Shown piece by piece: positions 30,109-37,491 of a stretch of DNA of 39,521 bases. Source of the stretch: Candidatus Thiomargarita nelsonii (GTDB lineage: Bacteria; Pseudomonadota; Gammaproteobacteria; Beggiatoales; Beggiatoaceae); the NCBI GenBank assembly GCA_000785145.2, contig JSZA02000057.1, positions 1 to 39,521 on the forward strand. The letters are read 5' to 3'. The notes beneath the pieces are model-generated. The model had not been told where the DNA came from. It saw only the letters and a program-made list of their open reading frames with translations, and did no database searches. Every line of letters begins with the position of its first letter. Position 1 is the first letter of the stretch. The position numbers were made by a program, and so were the translations under genes.

Positions 30109-30138
30109 TTGACATTGGGTGTTTAAATAGAGGATACT
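30109..30138 (+). promoter_or_regulatory. Putative promoter of the retropepsin-like gene
   Basis: TTGACA (30109-30114), then 18 bases, then GATACT (30133-30138), a perfect -35 box and a 4-of-6 -10 box. A tandem GAGTCAATT repeat follows just before the start codon at 30191. Confidence 0.35.
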
Positions 30139-30190
30139 ACTCGCTCGCGCCACATTCCTTTCGAGCTTTTGAGTCAATTTTGAGTCAATT

Positions 30191-30793
30191 ATGAAAAAAC
30201 AATATAAAACTCCTAACGACTGGTATAATTCCAATAAAAGTCAGTTAAGGAAATACAAATCCGAGTGGATTGCTTTCACAAATGAGGGCGTTATTGTACA
30301 TGATAAAGACCTTTTTAAAATTACCAAGGCGACCGATAATCTTCCAGTCTCTCAATATACTATTGATTATATTTTTGACAGCGATTTTGTTGAACCGGTG
30401 AGGTTGCTTCCGGTTAGATTTAAAAACGTCAAGCGTCATGAATGGCAACCTAAATATCAAGTGGTTCTGAAAGTAAAGACTTCAAAATCTCTTAAAATGT
30501 TAGTCGATTCCGGTGCGGATTTCAGTCTCATACCTAAAGATTTGGGACTTATTCTAGGCTATGAACTTGCTGTAGCTGAAACGCTTAGTCAAGCTGAAGG
30601 TATTGGTGGTAGCGTCAACTATGCGCTGCGAAATATAGAAATACAGCTTGATTCTTATACCTTTACTGCTCCCGTGGCATGGATGCAAACCGAGGCGTAT
30701 CAAGATGTTCTCTTAGGCAGAGAAGTTGTATTTGATTTATTTGATGTTGAATTTAAACAAGCGGACGAAAAAATTATTTTTAAAAAAAGATAA
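30191..30793 (+). CDS. Retropepsin-like aspartic protease
   Basis: A 200-residue protein. Residues 1-45 (WYNSNKSQLRKYKSEWIAFT, then NEGVIVHDKD) form a small beta module like DUF5678 domains found in front of bacterial retropepsins. Residues about 75-190 are the protease: the catalytic DSGA (D106) in LKMLVDSGADFSLIPKDLG, a flap-like GIGGSVNYALRNIEIQLDS, and the late VLLGREVVFDLFDVEF. Single-domain retropepsins work as dimers. There is no signal peptide, so it is cytoplasmic. The gene's target is unknown. A 47-base piece of its 5' part is repeated right after the phosphatase gene at 32212-32258. Confidence 0.88.
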   Translation: MKKQYKTPNDWYNSNKSQLRKYKSEWIAFTNEGVIVHDKDLFKITKATDNLPVSQYTIDYIFDSDFVEPVRLLPVRFKNVKRHEWQPKYQVVLKVKTSKSLKMLVDSGADFSLIPKDLGLILGYELAVAETLSQAEGIGGSVNYALRNIEIQLDSYTFTAPVAWMQTEAYQDVLLGREVVFDLFDVEFKQADEKIIFKKR

Positions 30794-30823
30794 TGAGCGA
30801 GCTTTATAGATTTTATCAATCTT

Positions 30824-30860
30824 AAAAATCCTATTTATTGAAGAAATAGGATTTTTTTTT
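30824..30860 (+). terminator. Intrinsic terminator after the retropepsin gene
   Basis: A 13-bp perfect stem (AAAAATCCTATTT / AAATAGGATTTTT) with a 7-base loop and a T run. It is nearly the same as the hisG terminator at 2113-2147, so this is probably another dispersed unit. Confidence 0.8.
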
Positions 30861-30862
30861 AA

Positions 30863-31099
30863 AAACCATCAAATCCTAATGTAGTAGATTTTTTCATAGA
30901 AGATCGTAGTAGGGACATCAATTTTCTAATTGAAGTCAAATCAGCTAGTACGCGCATTGAGAGCAGGGCACGCTTTCAGTTAGAGATGTATCTTCGCTAT
31001 TCAAAGGTAAAATATGGTATACTCATTGACCCTTTTTTAGTTGAAGCATATCCTTATATAGTCATTCATATAAGGTTGTTGACTATATCTACCATTTAG
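30863..31099 (+). pseudogene. Remnant of a PD-(D/E)XK nuclease
   Basis: An open frame without a start codon reads VVDFFIEDRSRDINFLIEVK followed by RARFQLEMYLRYSKVKYGIL. The D...ExK arrangement and the LRYSKVKYGILIDP segment are those of type I restriction-like or Uma2-like PD-(D/E)XK nuclease domains. The frame runs out after FLVEAYPY into sequence shared with 29359-29378 (TATATAGTCATTCATATAAG). Both ends are missing. Confidence 0.6.
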
Positions 31100-31112
31100 G
31101 GAGTTGACTCCT

Positions 31113-32213
31113 ATGCTTATTGATCAGTCTTATCATTCTGCCAATTCGCCTATCCACGAAATATACACAAAAGAACCTTATTCATTTGTCGTATCTGCTG
31201 ATCCTAATATCCAGAAAATAGATCTTAATGTCTTGCTCGATAAAACTCTTATTTTTCGTCAAAAAATGCTGCCTTTATCACAAGATTCCTATTTTCTAAC
31301 AACAACCCTTCAAGAATCCGGTCGATATACCTATTTCTATCGTGCAGGCATACGGCAATCAAAAAACTATTACTTAGACGTTCATCCGCATCGAGGAGAA
31401 TCATGGCAAAAGGGAGTTTCTTACAAAGAAGTCTACCCCAATTTGTACGTTGGAAATGCAGCAAGCTCATACCACGCTGAGCAACTAGGATTTGAGGCCG
31501 TTCTTAATCTGACTGAAAAAATTATTTTTCATTTTCCGCCTTCGATTAACTATAAGCACCTTGCTTTAACCGATTTTGGACATAATCCGATACCTGAATC
31601 ATTGATTATAAAAGGTGTCCAATGGATCATCGACCAACTTCAACAAGGACGAAAAGTGTGTATTAATTGTCGAGCCGGAATTGGGCGATCCGGCTCCTTA
31701 GCCATCGCCACTGTTTATGCCCTTAATCCCCACCTCAACTTTCATCAGATCATTAATAGCGTGAGACACGGTAGCTACCCCTATTCTTCCCTTGGTAAAG
31801 AAAATATTTATCCCCATAAGTCATTAAGGGATTCATTATCAAGCCTTTTTTATAGTACGCAAAGGCAGCCGCTAACAGAAATTAAGCAAATTGAACTCAT
31901 CAATACGCCATTAGGGACGCATATAAGAATATCCCAATCTCATCGCCTCCGTATATGGTTTAGAGTGTCTTTTCAAGGCACACAGCCTCCTTATGTCATC
32001 GTCAGAACAAACTTAGCTGGTGAGATTAAAGACTTTCCAGCAACCCATGAACGAAATAATCTCTATTATATTGATATCACCGCTCAAAAGCCGGGCAGCT
32101 ACTGGCTAAGCGCTCGTGCGTCTAATTACCTAACCACAACACCGGTTTGGTTTGATCAAGATGTCTGGTTAGGAAAAAAAGGAGAAAATTTGTGGCTTGA
32201 TGTCAAGGATTGA
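31113..32213 (+). CDS. Dual-specificity phosphatase with flanking beta-rich domains
   Basis: The ATG at 31113 has a good ribosome binding site (TTAGGGAG, 9 bases upstream) and gives 366 residues. The central part (about 100-245) is a dual-specificity phosphatase: VYPNLYVGNAASSYHAEQLG, the general-acid loop ALTDFGHNPIP (D154), and the P-loop CRAGIGRSGS, with Cys186 and Arg192 of the CX5R motif intact. Residues 10-90 and 255-366 are beta-rich; the last part (GSYWLSARASNYLTTTPVWF) looks like an immunoglobulin or carbohydrate-binding sandwich. A phosphatase next to such domains recalls the laforin plan, but binding to glycan is only a guess. No signal peptide. It is preceded by the retropepsin gene on the same strand. 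Confidence 0.85.
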   Translation: MLIDQSYHSANSPIHEIYTKEPYSFVVSADPNIQKIDLNVLLDKTLIFRQKMLPLSQDSYFLTTTLQESGRYTYFYRAGIRQSKNYYLDVHPHRGESWQKGVSYKEVYPNLYVGNAASSYHAEQLGFEAVLNLTEKIIFHFPPSINYKHLALTDFGHNPIPESLIIKGVQWIIDQLQQGRKVCINCRAGIGRSGSLAIATVYALNPHLNFHQIINSVRHGSYPYSSLGKENIYPHKSLRDSLSSLFYSTQRQPLTEIKQIELINTPLGTHIRISQSHRLRIWFRVSFQGTQPPYVIVRTNLAGEIKDFPATHERNNLYYIDITAQKPGSYWLSARASNYLTTTPVWFDQDVWLGKKGENLWLDVKD

Positions 32214-32258
32214 GTGGATTGCTTTCACAAATGAGGGCGTGATTGTACATGATAAAGA
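32212..32258 (+). pseudogene. 47-base fragment of the retropepsin gene joined to the phosphatase stop
   Basis: Identical in 46 of 47 bases to 30263-30309 of the protease gene. It begins inside the phosphatase stop codon, so the two genes were once adjacent in this order or were joined by recombination here. Confidence 0.9.
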
Positions 32259-32310
32259 ACAGGTCCACGTCGCCGCAGCCATTTCAACTTGCTGCCAAAT
32301 AAATAGAGCA

Positions 32311-32337
32311 AGGGCAACCATAAAGGATTGCCCCTAC
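32311..32337. repeat. Dispersed palindrome, GGGCAACCATAAAGG family
   Basis: A single copy between the phosphatase gene and the DUF1501 gene, which converge on it. It may help end both transcripts. Confidence 0.8.
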
Positions 32338-32380
32338 AACCTTAGTTTTGGGAATTGCCTAAAATGAAGGTCACACTCGT

Positions 32381-33802
32381 TCAAGAGTCAAATAACTGAC
32401 TCAAATCTACCCCAGCTTCCAATTTTGCATTGCTTTGATTCGGAAACACAAAATCACTGCTGTTTGGCGATATCCATTCGCAAATTTGTCCAAATGGATG
32501 ATCATAGTCAGTCAGTCCCTCAATGTCTGGACTGTGATCGTCCAAGCGATCCAACTCACTTGCCGGGAACATATCTCCATAGAGTCCCCCATTGACTTGA
32601 TTACCGATGACAAAAATGGAACTTCCCCGGCCATGATCAGTCCCGTAACCACCGTTAGCCTTTAGTTGGCGACCAAATTCACCGCCTATTAGGATGACTA
32701 GATTATCTGCCACCTCAACCGGAATTTCTTGGAACAAGGTATCAAAAGCCTTGCCAGTTCCAAATAAATCTGTCAGATTAGATTCGATATACGCCTTTTG
32801 ATCCTTGTGCGTGTCCCAGCCACCCATTGCTAGGGATGCAGCCCAAAGATTTACAATGTCACTACATGCTAGACTATCGTAAAGGTTACGAATCTGTTTT
32901 CCAAAACCATGATTATTTAAGTCGTTGCCACTATTTGAAGTATAAAGCCCCTCAATAGCAGACGGTATGGGAATACCACTAAGCCGCTCATCAATGGCAT
33001 CACCAAACAGGCGTGCTTTCTCTTCCATATCAACGAACTGCTTGTAAATTGAGTTCTGATCCATCTCCTGACGCTTAGCCGCGTAATAGGCCTTCAGATT
33101 CCTAGCAATACGCCCACTCCAACTAGCCTCCTGCCCTTCCGAAGGATGGTATAGCCGCATTTGCCGGGTATTAGCAGCCGCAATAACATTGGCGTTGCTA
33201 CGTTGTTCTGGATTCTGCGGATCTGGCCCGAAACAAAAGGCGCGTGGGCTACGAGTGAGCGCTAGGACGTTGCCACCCGCTATATATGCTAATTTACCTC
33301 CCCAACCCGCTCGATTAATGTCGTTAGCACTAGCAGTGATATCACCCAGATCTTTAATCAGTTGGCAGTGGGCATGATCGCGGCTGGTACCACCAACAAC
33401 GTTATTGATGATGGCTACCTTACCAGCCTCCCACATGTTTTTCAGCCACTCCGCCTGTTTGAGGAAACCAAAGTCGGTCGTGCCGTCACTAAGATGGAAA
33501 TAGTCATCATTCCAACGTTGCTCCCAAGCACCTGGATCATCCCGAGGGAGATCATGGGCAGCCGCTTGCACTTCCCAGTAACGGTAGCCAAAGCTATTGA
33601 TATCGGAATCAAATGGAGGAGGGTTCAAATATCTGAAGTCTGGCCCACCGTCCAACATCACATCTACTAGCATCCGGTTGTTAGGGGTGGGAAACGAGTT
33701 GACAGAGGCGCCTCGGGCAATTTGGCCGAAAACAGGCAATCCACCAGCGCCATAGAGTGCCCCAGAAACCAAAGCAGTTTTGATCAAATCACGACGTTTC
33801 AT
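32381..33802 (-). CDS. DUF1501 protein (sulfatase-like, Tat signal)
   Basis: The 473 residues start MKRRDLIKTALVSGALYGAG, a likely twin-arginine signal, pointing to export of a folded protein. The DUF1501 family belongs to the alkaline phosphatase/sulfatase-like fold. Seen here are VDVMLDGGPDFRYLNPPPFD, GGTSRDHAHCQ, MGGWDTHKDQ, and ILIGGEFGRQLKANGGYGTD with DHGRGSS, the usual metal-site-like residues of the family. It lies 2 bases after a DUF1800 gene; DUF1800-DUF1501 pairs are common in planctomycetes and other exopolymer-making bacteria, with no proven reaction that I know of. Confidence 0.88.
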   Translation of the reverse strand: MKRRDLIKTALVSGALYGAGGLPVFGQIARGASVNSFPTPNNRMLVDVMLDGGPDFRYLNPPPFDSDINSFGYRYWEVQAAAHDLPRDDPGAWEQRWNDDYFHLSDGTTDFGFLKQAEWLKNMWEAGKVAIINNVVGGTSRDHAHCQLIKDLGDITASANDINRAGWGGKLAYIAGGNVLALTRSPRAFCFGPDPQNPEQRSNANVIAAANTRQMRLYHPSEGQEASWSGRIARNLKAYYAAKRQEMDQNSIYKQFVDMEEKARLFGDAIDERLSGIPIPSAIEGLYTSNSGNDLNNHGFGKQIRNLYDSLACSDIVNLWAASLAMGGWDTHKDQKAYIESNLTDLFGTGKAFDTLFQEIPVEVADNLVILIGGEFGRQLKANGGYGTDHGRGSSIFVIGNQVNGGLYGDMFPASELDRLDDHSPDIEGLTDYDHPFGQICEWISPNSSDFVFPNQSNAKLEAGVDLSQLFDS

Positions 33803-33804
33803 AA

Positions 33805-35577
33805 CTAGCGTCCCTCCTGTGCAAAGATATATGGTGTACCCACAATGAAACTAACCGCAAAACCGATACGTCTATTCGCCTCTTGAAGTTCTGGATCGCC
33901 AAAACCCTTTAAGGTCATACGCTGATTAGCAAATTCCGTCCGCAAGGCAATCAAATCGGGCTCCGTTTCCAGTTCTTCAGTGGTGAAAACCCTGTCCGGT
34001 TCATCTGAATTGACATTATAGGCGAAATCTAGAGTGGTAGCCAATAGAGAGTTGACATAAGTTCGCTCTAGGGTCCCGTAGTTCTTGAGACCATCACCAA
34101 TAAAGCGCTTCCAAAGAAACTCTCCGACTTTATCCACTTCATATTGTTTGGTTGATTTTTTCGGGATTACCGAAGCCCAGTCCTTACGCCAAGTATCGTC
34201 GGCCACATTAAGGAACACATAATTATTATCTGTAGCGAGATTATAGTGATGGATAAAAACATCAAGGCTATCAGCGGCCTCCGTTCCCGTTTGCCCACCA
34301 AATACATCGTGCGTGGGATAAAATGGATAAGCTTGCTCTTCGCTGAGGTAGCGATTTAGGCTGTAACGCTCAATTTCGGCGTTGTTGAGGATAAATTGAT
34401 TATTGATCAGTGTAACCCGATCAAGGCTGCTTAAATATTTCACCCTGCTTGGATCATGGAATTGGGTGGAAATGGCGTAGGCTTGCAGAAATGCAAGTAG
34501 ATTTTTTTCTGCCATAGAATCCCAAGCCGCACGAATTTCAGCAATGTCGCTTTCGCTTAATTGATCGTCTGCCAGACCTTGCACGATTATAACCGGTAAA
34601 TTCTGGCGGCTTTCCTCATGATAAATAGCAACTTGTGACAATGTTTGTATTCGTTTCAAAGCCTTTTTGCCATTATTGAGGCTATAGAGAATGTCCAATT
34701 CCCCTGGATAATGGTATTTGGTACCGAATAACACATAATCCGCATAACCAACATCTGGTATACGCTCAACAGTCATGTGAGTGAGTGCTTTGGCGGTATT
34801 TTTGATAGTGATCTCTTCGTGATAGACTGGATCATAATTGCCTAAAATACCAAAAAACAGTTGGTGATATTCACGGGCAAAGTCTTCATTACATTTGCAC
34901 TCACCCTTTATATAGAGGTTGTTGCGATGACCATATTGTTGAGCTACCGCCGCTGATGTTGCTGCGATGCTTAGGGTTTGATGATAAGGCCGCTTTGATT
35001 TGCCCAAACTTTTCATTATGTCATCATAATAAGTGAGCATCTGCTGATAATTGACACTCGAATCTAGGTTAACGGCCATGTGGTAGTTAGTTTCCCATAA
35101 TCCGAGCTTTTGGCGGACTGGATTAAGTCCACGACAGACAGCCGCTCGCAGCCACAGTTCGCCTACGCGCACATAAGATTCATCGACGGCATATTTATAC
35201 CGCCTATCTTCTGGTACGTCATTGTCTGGATCATCCGAGGACCAAAATTCACCTAAACCACGGAGAGTACCGTTGGTCTTTTTCCAGAGTTTAGCCGTAT
35301 CCGTTTTGGCCGGTTTAGAAATGGTCCGATTGCTTTTTTTGAAAGTCAGAATTTTTTTAATGGCTTCTTCGGGGGACATGTTGGCTAACTTTTCGATGGT
35401 ACTTTCGCGGATCTGTCCCCCATAAGCGAAAGTATGCAACACGCGACCCACTGCGGCTTCATCCCAGACTTCGTCACTAACCGTCTGGAAACCGGCGGAT
35501 GTAACACTTGGGGGGTCGGCATAACCCACGCCACTGAAACTTATCAGTAACGCTACAAATAGTGATTTTCTAATCAT
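33805..35577 (-). CDS. DUF1800 protein, exported
   Basis: The 590-residue protein has an N-terminal signal peptide (KSLFVALLISFSGVGYADPP). The DUF1800 features are VGRVLHTFAYGGQIRESTIE with the ANMSPEEAI helix, LRAAVCRGLNPVRQKLGLWE, and CNEDFAREYHQLFFGILGNY. The ribosome binding site is AGGAGA 10 bases before the ATG. It is the first gene of a two-gene operon with DUF1501, divergent from the SPFH genes. The cellular role of the pair is not established; secreted polymer handling is a common guess. Confidence 0.87.
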   Translation of the reverse strand: MIRKSLFVALLISFSGVGYADPPSVTSAGFQTVSDEVWDEAAVGRVLHTFAYGGQIRESTIEKLANMSPEEAIKKILTFKKSNRTISKPAKTDTAKLWKKTNGTLRGLGEFWSSDDPDNDVPEDRRYKYAVDESYVRVGELWLRAAVCRGLNPVRQKLGLWETNYHMAVNLDSSVNYQQMLTYYDDIMKSLGKSKRPYHQTLSIAATSAAVAQQYGHRNNLYIKGECKCNEDFAREYHQLFFGILGNYDPVYHEEITIKNTAKALTHMTVERIPDVGYADYVLFGTKYHYPGELDILYSLNNGKKALKRIQTLSQVAIYHEESRQNLPVIIVQGLADDQLSESDIAEIRAAWDSMAEKNLLAFLQAYAISTQFHDPSRVKYLSSLDRVTLINNQFILNNAEIERYSLNRYLSEEQAYPFYPTHDVFGGQTGTEAADSLDVFIHHYNLATDNNYVFLNVADDTWRKDWASVIPKKSTKQYEVDKVGEFLWKRFIGDGLKNYGTLERTYVNSLLATTLDFAYNVNSDEPDRVFTTEELETEPDLIALRTEFANQRMTLKGFGDPELQEANRRIGFAVSFIVGTPYIFAQEGR

Positions 35578-35627
35578 GACAGTCTTATCTCCTCAATTTT
35601 TCTCCAGCTTGCTTTTCAAAATTTAAA

Positions 35628-35656
35628 ATTTTGATAAATTGAGTCTCAAAAGTCAA
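35628..35656 (-). promoter_or_regulatory. Putative promoter of the DUF1800-DUF1501 operon
   Basis: On the minus strand TTGACT (35651-35656) and CAAAAT (35628-35633) are 17 bases apart (5 and 4 matches of 6). Transcription would begin about 45 bases before the ATG at 35577. Confidence 0.45.
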
Positions 35657-35738
35657 GCGTTTTCTGTTATATTTATTCAGATAAATTTTGGCCCAGATTT
35701 TACAAAGGAAAAAACTTTTCTGGATAACTATACAAGGG

Positions 35739-35767
35739 TTGCCAAAACTCCGCCATAAAAGTAAAAT
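35739..35767 (+). promoter_or_regulatory. Putative sigma-70 promoter of the SPFH genes
   Basis: TTGCCA (35739-35744) and TAAAAT (35762-35767) are separated by exactly 17 bases, each one mismatch from consensus. The start near 35774 would put the palindrome 35779-35798 at the very 5' end of the leader, where it can fold as a protective hairpin. Confidence 0.6.
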
Positions 35768-35778
35768 AATTTTTAGAA

Positions 35779-35798
35779 GTGCAAGGCGTACCTTGCAC
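35779..35798. repeat. Palindrome GTGCAAGGCGTACCTTGCAC
   Basis: A 20-base palindrome (one central mismatch) just upstream of the first SPFH gene, related to 22675-22692. Confidence 0.75.
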
Positions 35799-35832
35799 AT
35801 CTTTTTTTATCAACCCAAAGGAGAAACCTCAT

Positions 35833-37215
35833 ATGTCGTCAATTAAAACGACCTTATTTAGCACCCTCAAAAAGTTTGCGGGCATTATCATTATCGTTCT
35901 AGTCAGCTTTTTGTTTATAAACTCAGCTTATTATCAGACAGAATCGGGTTATACCTACCATTACCAAAATACACTGACGGGTGCAATCGATGTGTACACA
36001 GAACCGGGCGTTCATTTTAAAGTGCCCTTTTTTTCGCGTGTCACACCTTACAAACAAGTGATGACGGTTGCTTTTGGTAGCACTGATGGTGAGCGGGTGA
36101 GCCGAAATAGGCGCTCAATTACCGTCCGTTTTGCCGACACTTATACAGGCGACATTCCCGCCACTTTTCGCTACAAACTACCGCTTAACAAGGAAAAAAT
36201 TGCTACGATTCACAGAGAATTCAGGAGTTTTGACAATCTGCTTGATGCGCTGTTGATCAAAACCTCTCGTGATGTCGTTGTCAATACGGGAACACAGTAC
36301 ACCGGAGAAGAATTTTTTCAAGGTGGCTTAAACCAATTTAAAGCGGCACTGACTGATCAACTTCGCTATGGCATTTATGAAACAGAACGCAAACAGGTTG
36401 AAATCGAGCAAATGGGCTTAGCGCCTGTCGGTTTGGGGCAAGAAAACTCAATGCAATTGCAAAAAGCAACCAGCTTGGTTTGGAAAACCGTACCTGTCAT
36501 GGCACCTGATGGCAAAGTGGTGCGCTTGGAAAATCCGCTTGAACTTTATGGTATTGAAGTCACCCAAATTACTTTAGGCAGTCCAGCACCTGAGGCACAG
36601 TTGGAAAGGTTGTTGGCTGATAAAAAACGTTTAGTTGCGGACCGTATTAAGGCGGTGCAAGAACAGGAAACGGCTAAAGAACAAGCCAAAACGGCACAAC
36701 TTATCGCCGAGATTGAACGCACCAAGGCTAAGCAGGAGGCTTTAAAGCTAAAAGAATTGGCTGTCATTACCAAGCAACGTGATGTAGAGGTTGCCGAAAA
36801 GCAAGCCGATAAAGAAATCATTGAATATGAAAAGGTCAAGAAATTGGCTGAGATTCAAAAGTCTAAAGAGTTAGCCATGGCGCAGGCTGAACGGCAAATT
36901 CAGGAGGCTAACTTTGAAGCGGCGCAATTTGAAGCTAAGGCGATTCGAGAAAAAGGGGTTGCTGAAGCCGATGTACTCAAAGCTAAGTATGAGGCTAGAA
37001 TTCCAGACATTTATATGGCCGAAATTCAACGAGATATTGCTGGTATTATTTATCCCAATTTGAGAGGCATTCAGGTGACGATGCCACATAATATCGTTAA
37101 TTTGGGCACTCAGGCGGACAAGTTACAAACTAACCTTGATGTGTTATCGAGCTTTGCTACGATTGGTGTGATGGAAGGGCTGGAGAAAAAAGCCCTTGAA
37201 GCTGAACAAAAGTAG
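35833..37215 (+). CDS. SPFH/band 7 membrane protein, first copy
   Basis: I chose the ATG at 35833 (ribosome binding site AAAGGAG), giving 460 residues; the longer frame to 35779 starts in the palindrome. One membrane anchor (FAGIIIIVLVSFLFINSAYY) is followed by a prohibitin-like SPFH domain: YHYQNTLTGAIDVYTEPGVH, VRFADTYTGDIPATFRYKLP and DVVVNTGTQYTGEEFF. From about residue 255 a long charged coiled coil rich in Glu, Lys, Gln and Ala (KRLVADRIKAVQEQETAKEQ) extends to about 395. The end VTMPHNIVNLGTQADKLQTN is conserved between both copies. SPFH proteins form ring-like oligomers and membrane microdomains. The second copy follows 276 bases downstream. Confidence 0.9.
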   Translation: MSSIKTTLFSTLKKFAGIIIIVLVSFLFINSAYYQTESGYTYHYQNTLTGAIDVYTEPGVHFKVPFFSRVTPYKQVMTVAFGSTDGERVSRNRRSITVRFADTYTGDIPATFRYKLPLNKEKIATIHREFRSFDNLLDALLIKTSRDVVVNTGTQYTGEEFFQGGLNQFKAALTDQLRYGIYETERKQVEIEQMGLAPVGLGQENSMQLQKATSLVWKTVPVMAPDGKVVRLENPLELYGIEVTQITLGSPAPEAQLERLLADKKRLVADRIKAVQEQETAKEQAKTAQLIAEIERTKAKQEALKLKELAVITKQRDVEVAEKQADKEIIEYEKVKKLAEIQKSKELAMAQAERQIQEANFEAAQFEAKAIREKGVAEADVLKAKYEARIPDIYMAEIQRDIAGIIYPNLRGIQVTMPHNIVNLGTQADKLQTNLDVLSSFATIGVMEGLEKKALEAEQK

Positions 37216-37291
37216 CCATCTAAAATAGAATTTTTTTCTCGTTCCCTTAGCGAAGCGCTTCTCGTTATACACAAGTCCATTTACGATATTT

Positions 37292-37410
37292 TGTAGGGTG
37301 CGTCCTACGCACCCTGACGCTCAATGCGGTGCGTAGGACGCACCCTGACGCTCAATGCGGTGCGTAGGACGCACCCTGACGCTCAATGCGGTGCGTAGGA
37401 CGCACCCTAC
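37292..37410. repeat. 31-bp tandem repeat with palindromic core, between the SPFH genes
   Basis: The unit GCGGTGCGTAGGACGCACCC plus TGACGCTCAAT is repeated three times in tandem, with an opening inverted unit GTAGGGTGCGTCCTACGCACC at 37292. Every unit contains a hairpin (GGTGCGT / ACGCACC). It sits between two genes of one presumed transcript. Confidence 0.88.
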
Positions 37411-37418
37411 AAATATAT

Positions 37419-37471
37419 TTCTCGTTCCCACGCTCTGCGTGGGAATGCCTGCCTCGACGCTCTGCGTCGAA
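37419..37471. repeat. Double palindrome CTCGTTCCCACGC / CTCGACGCTCTGCGTCGA
   Basis: Almost identical to 22721-22773 downstream of nuoF. A shorter relative (CTCGTTCCCTTAGCGAAGCG) lies at 37238-37265. The second SPFH gene's ribosome binding site follows directly. Confidence 0.85.
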
Positions 37472-37491
37472 TTTTAAGGAGAACAACTGTA

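Noticed and set aside
37292..37410. Possible CRISPR array
   Set aside because: The 31-bp units are contiguous with no unique spacers, and each unit is a hairpin.
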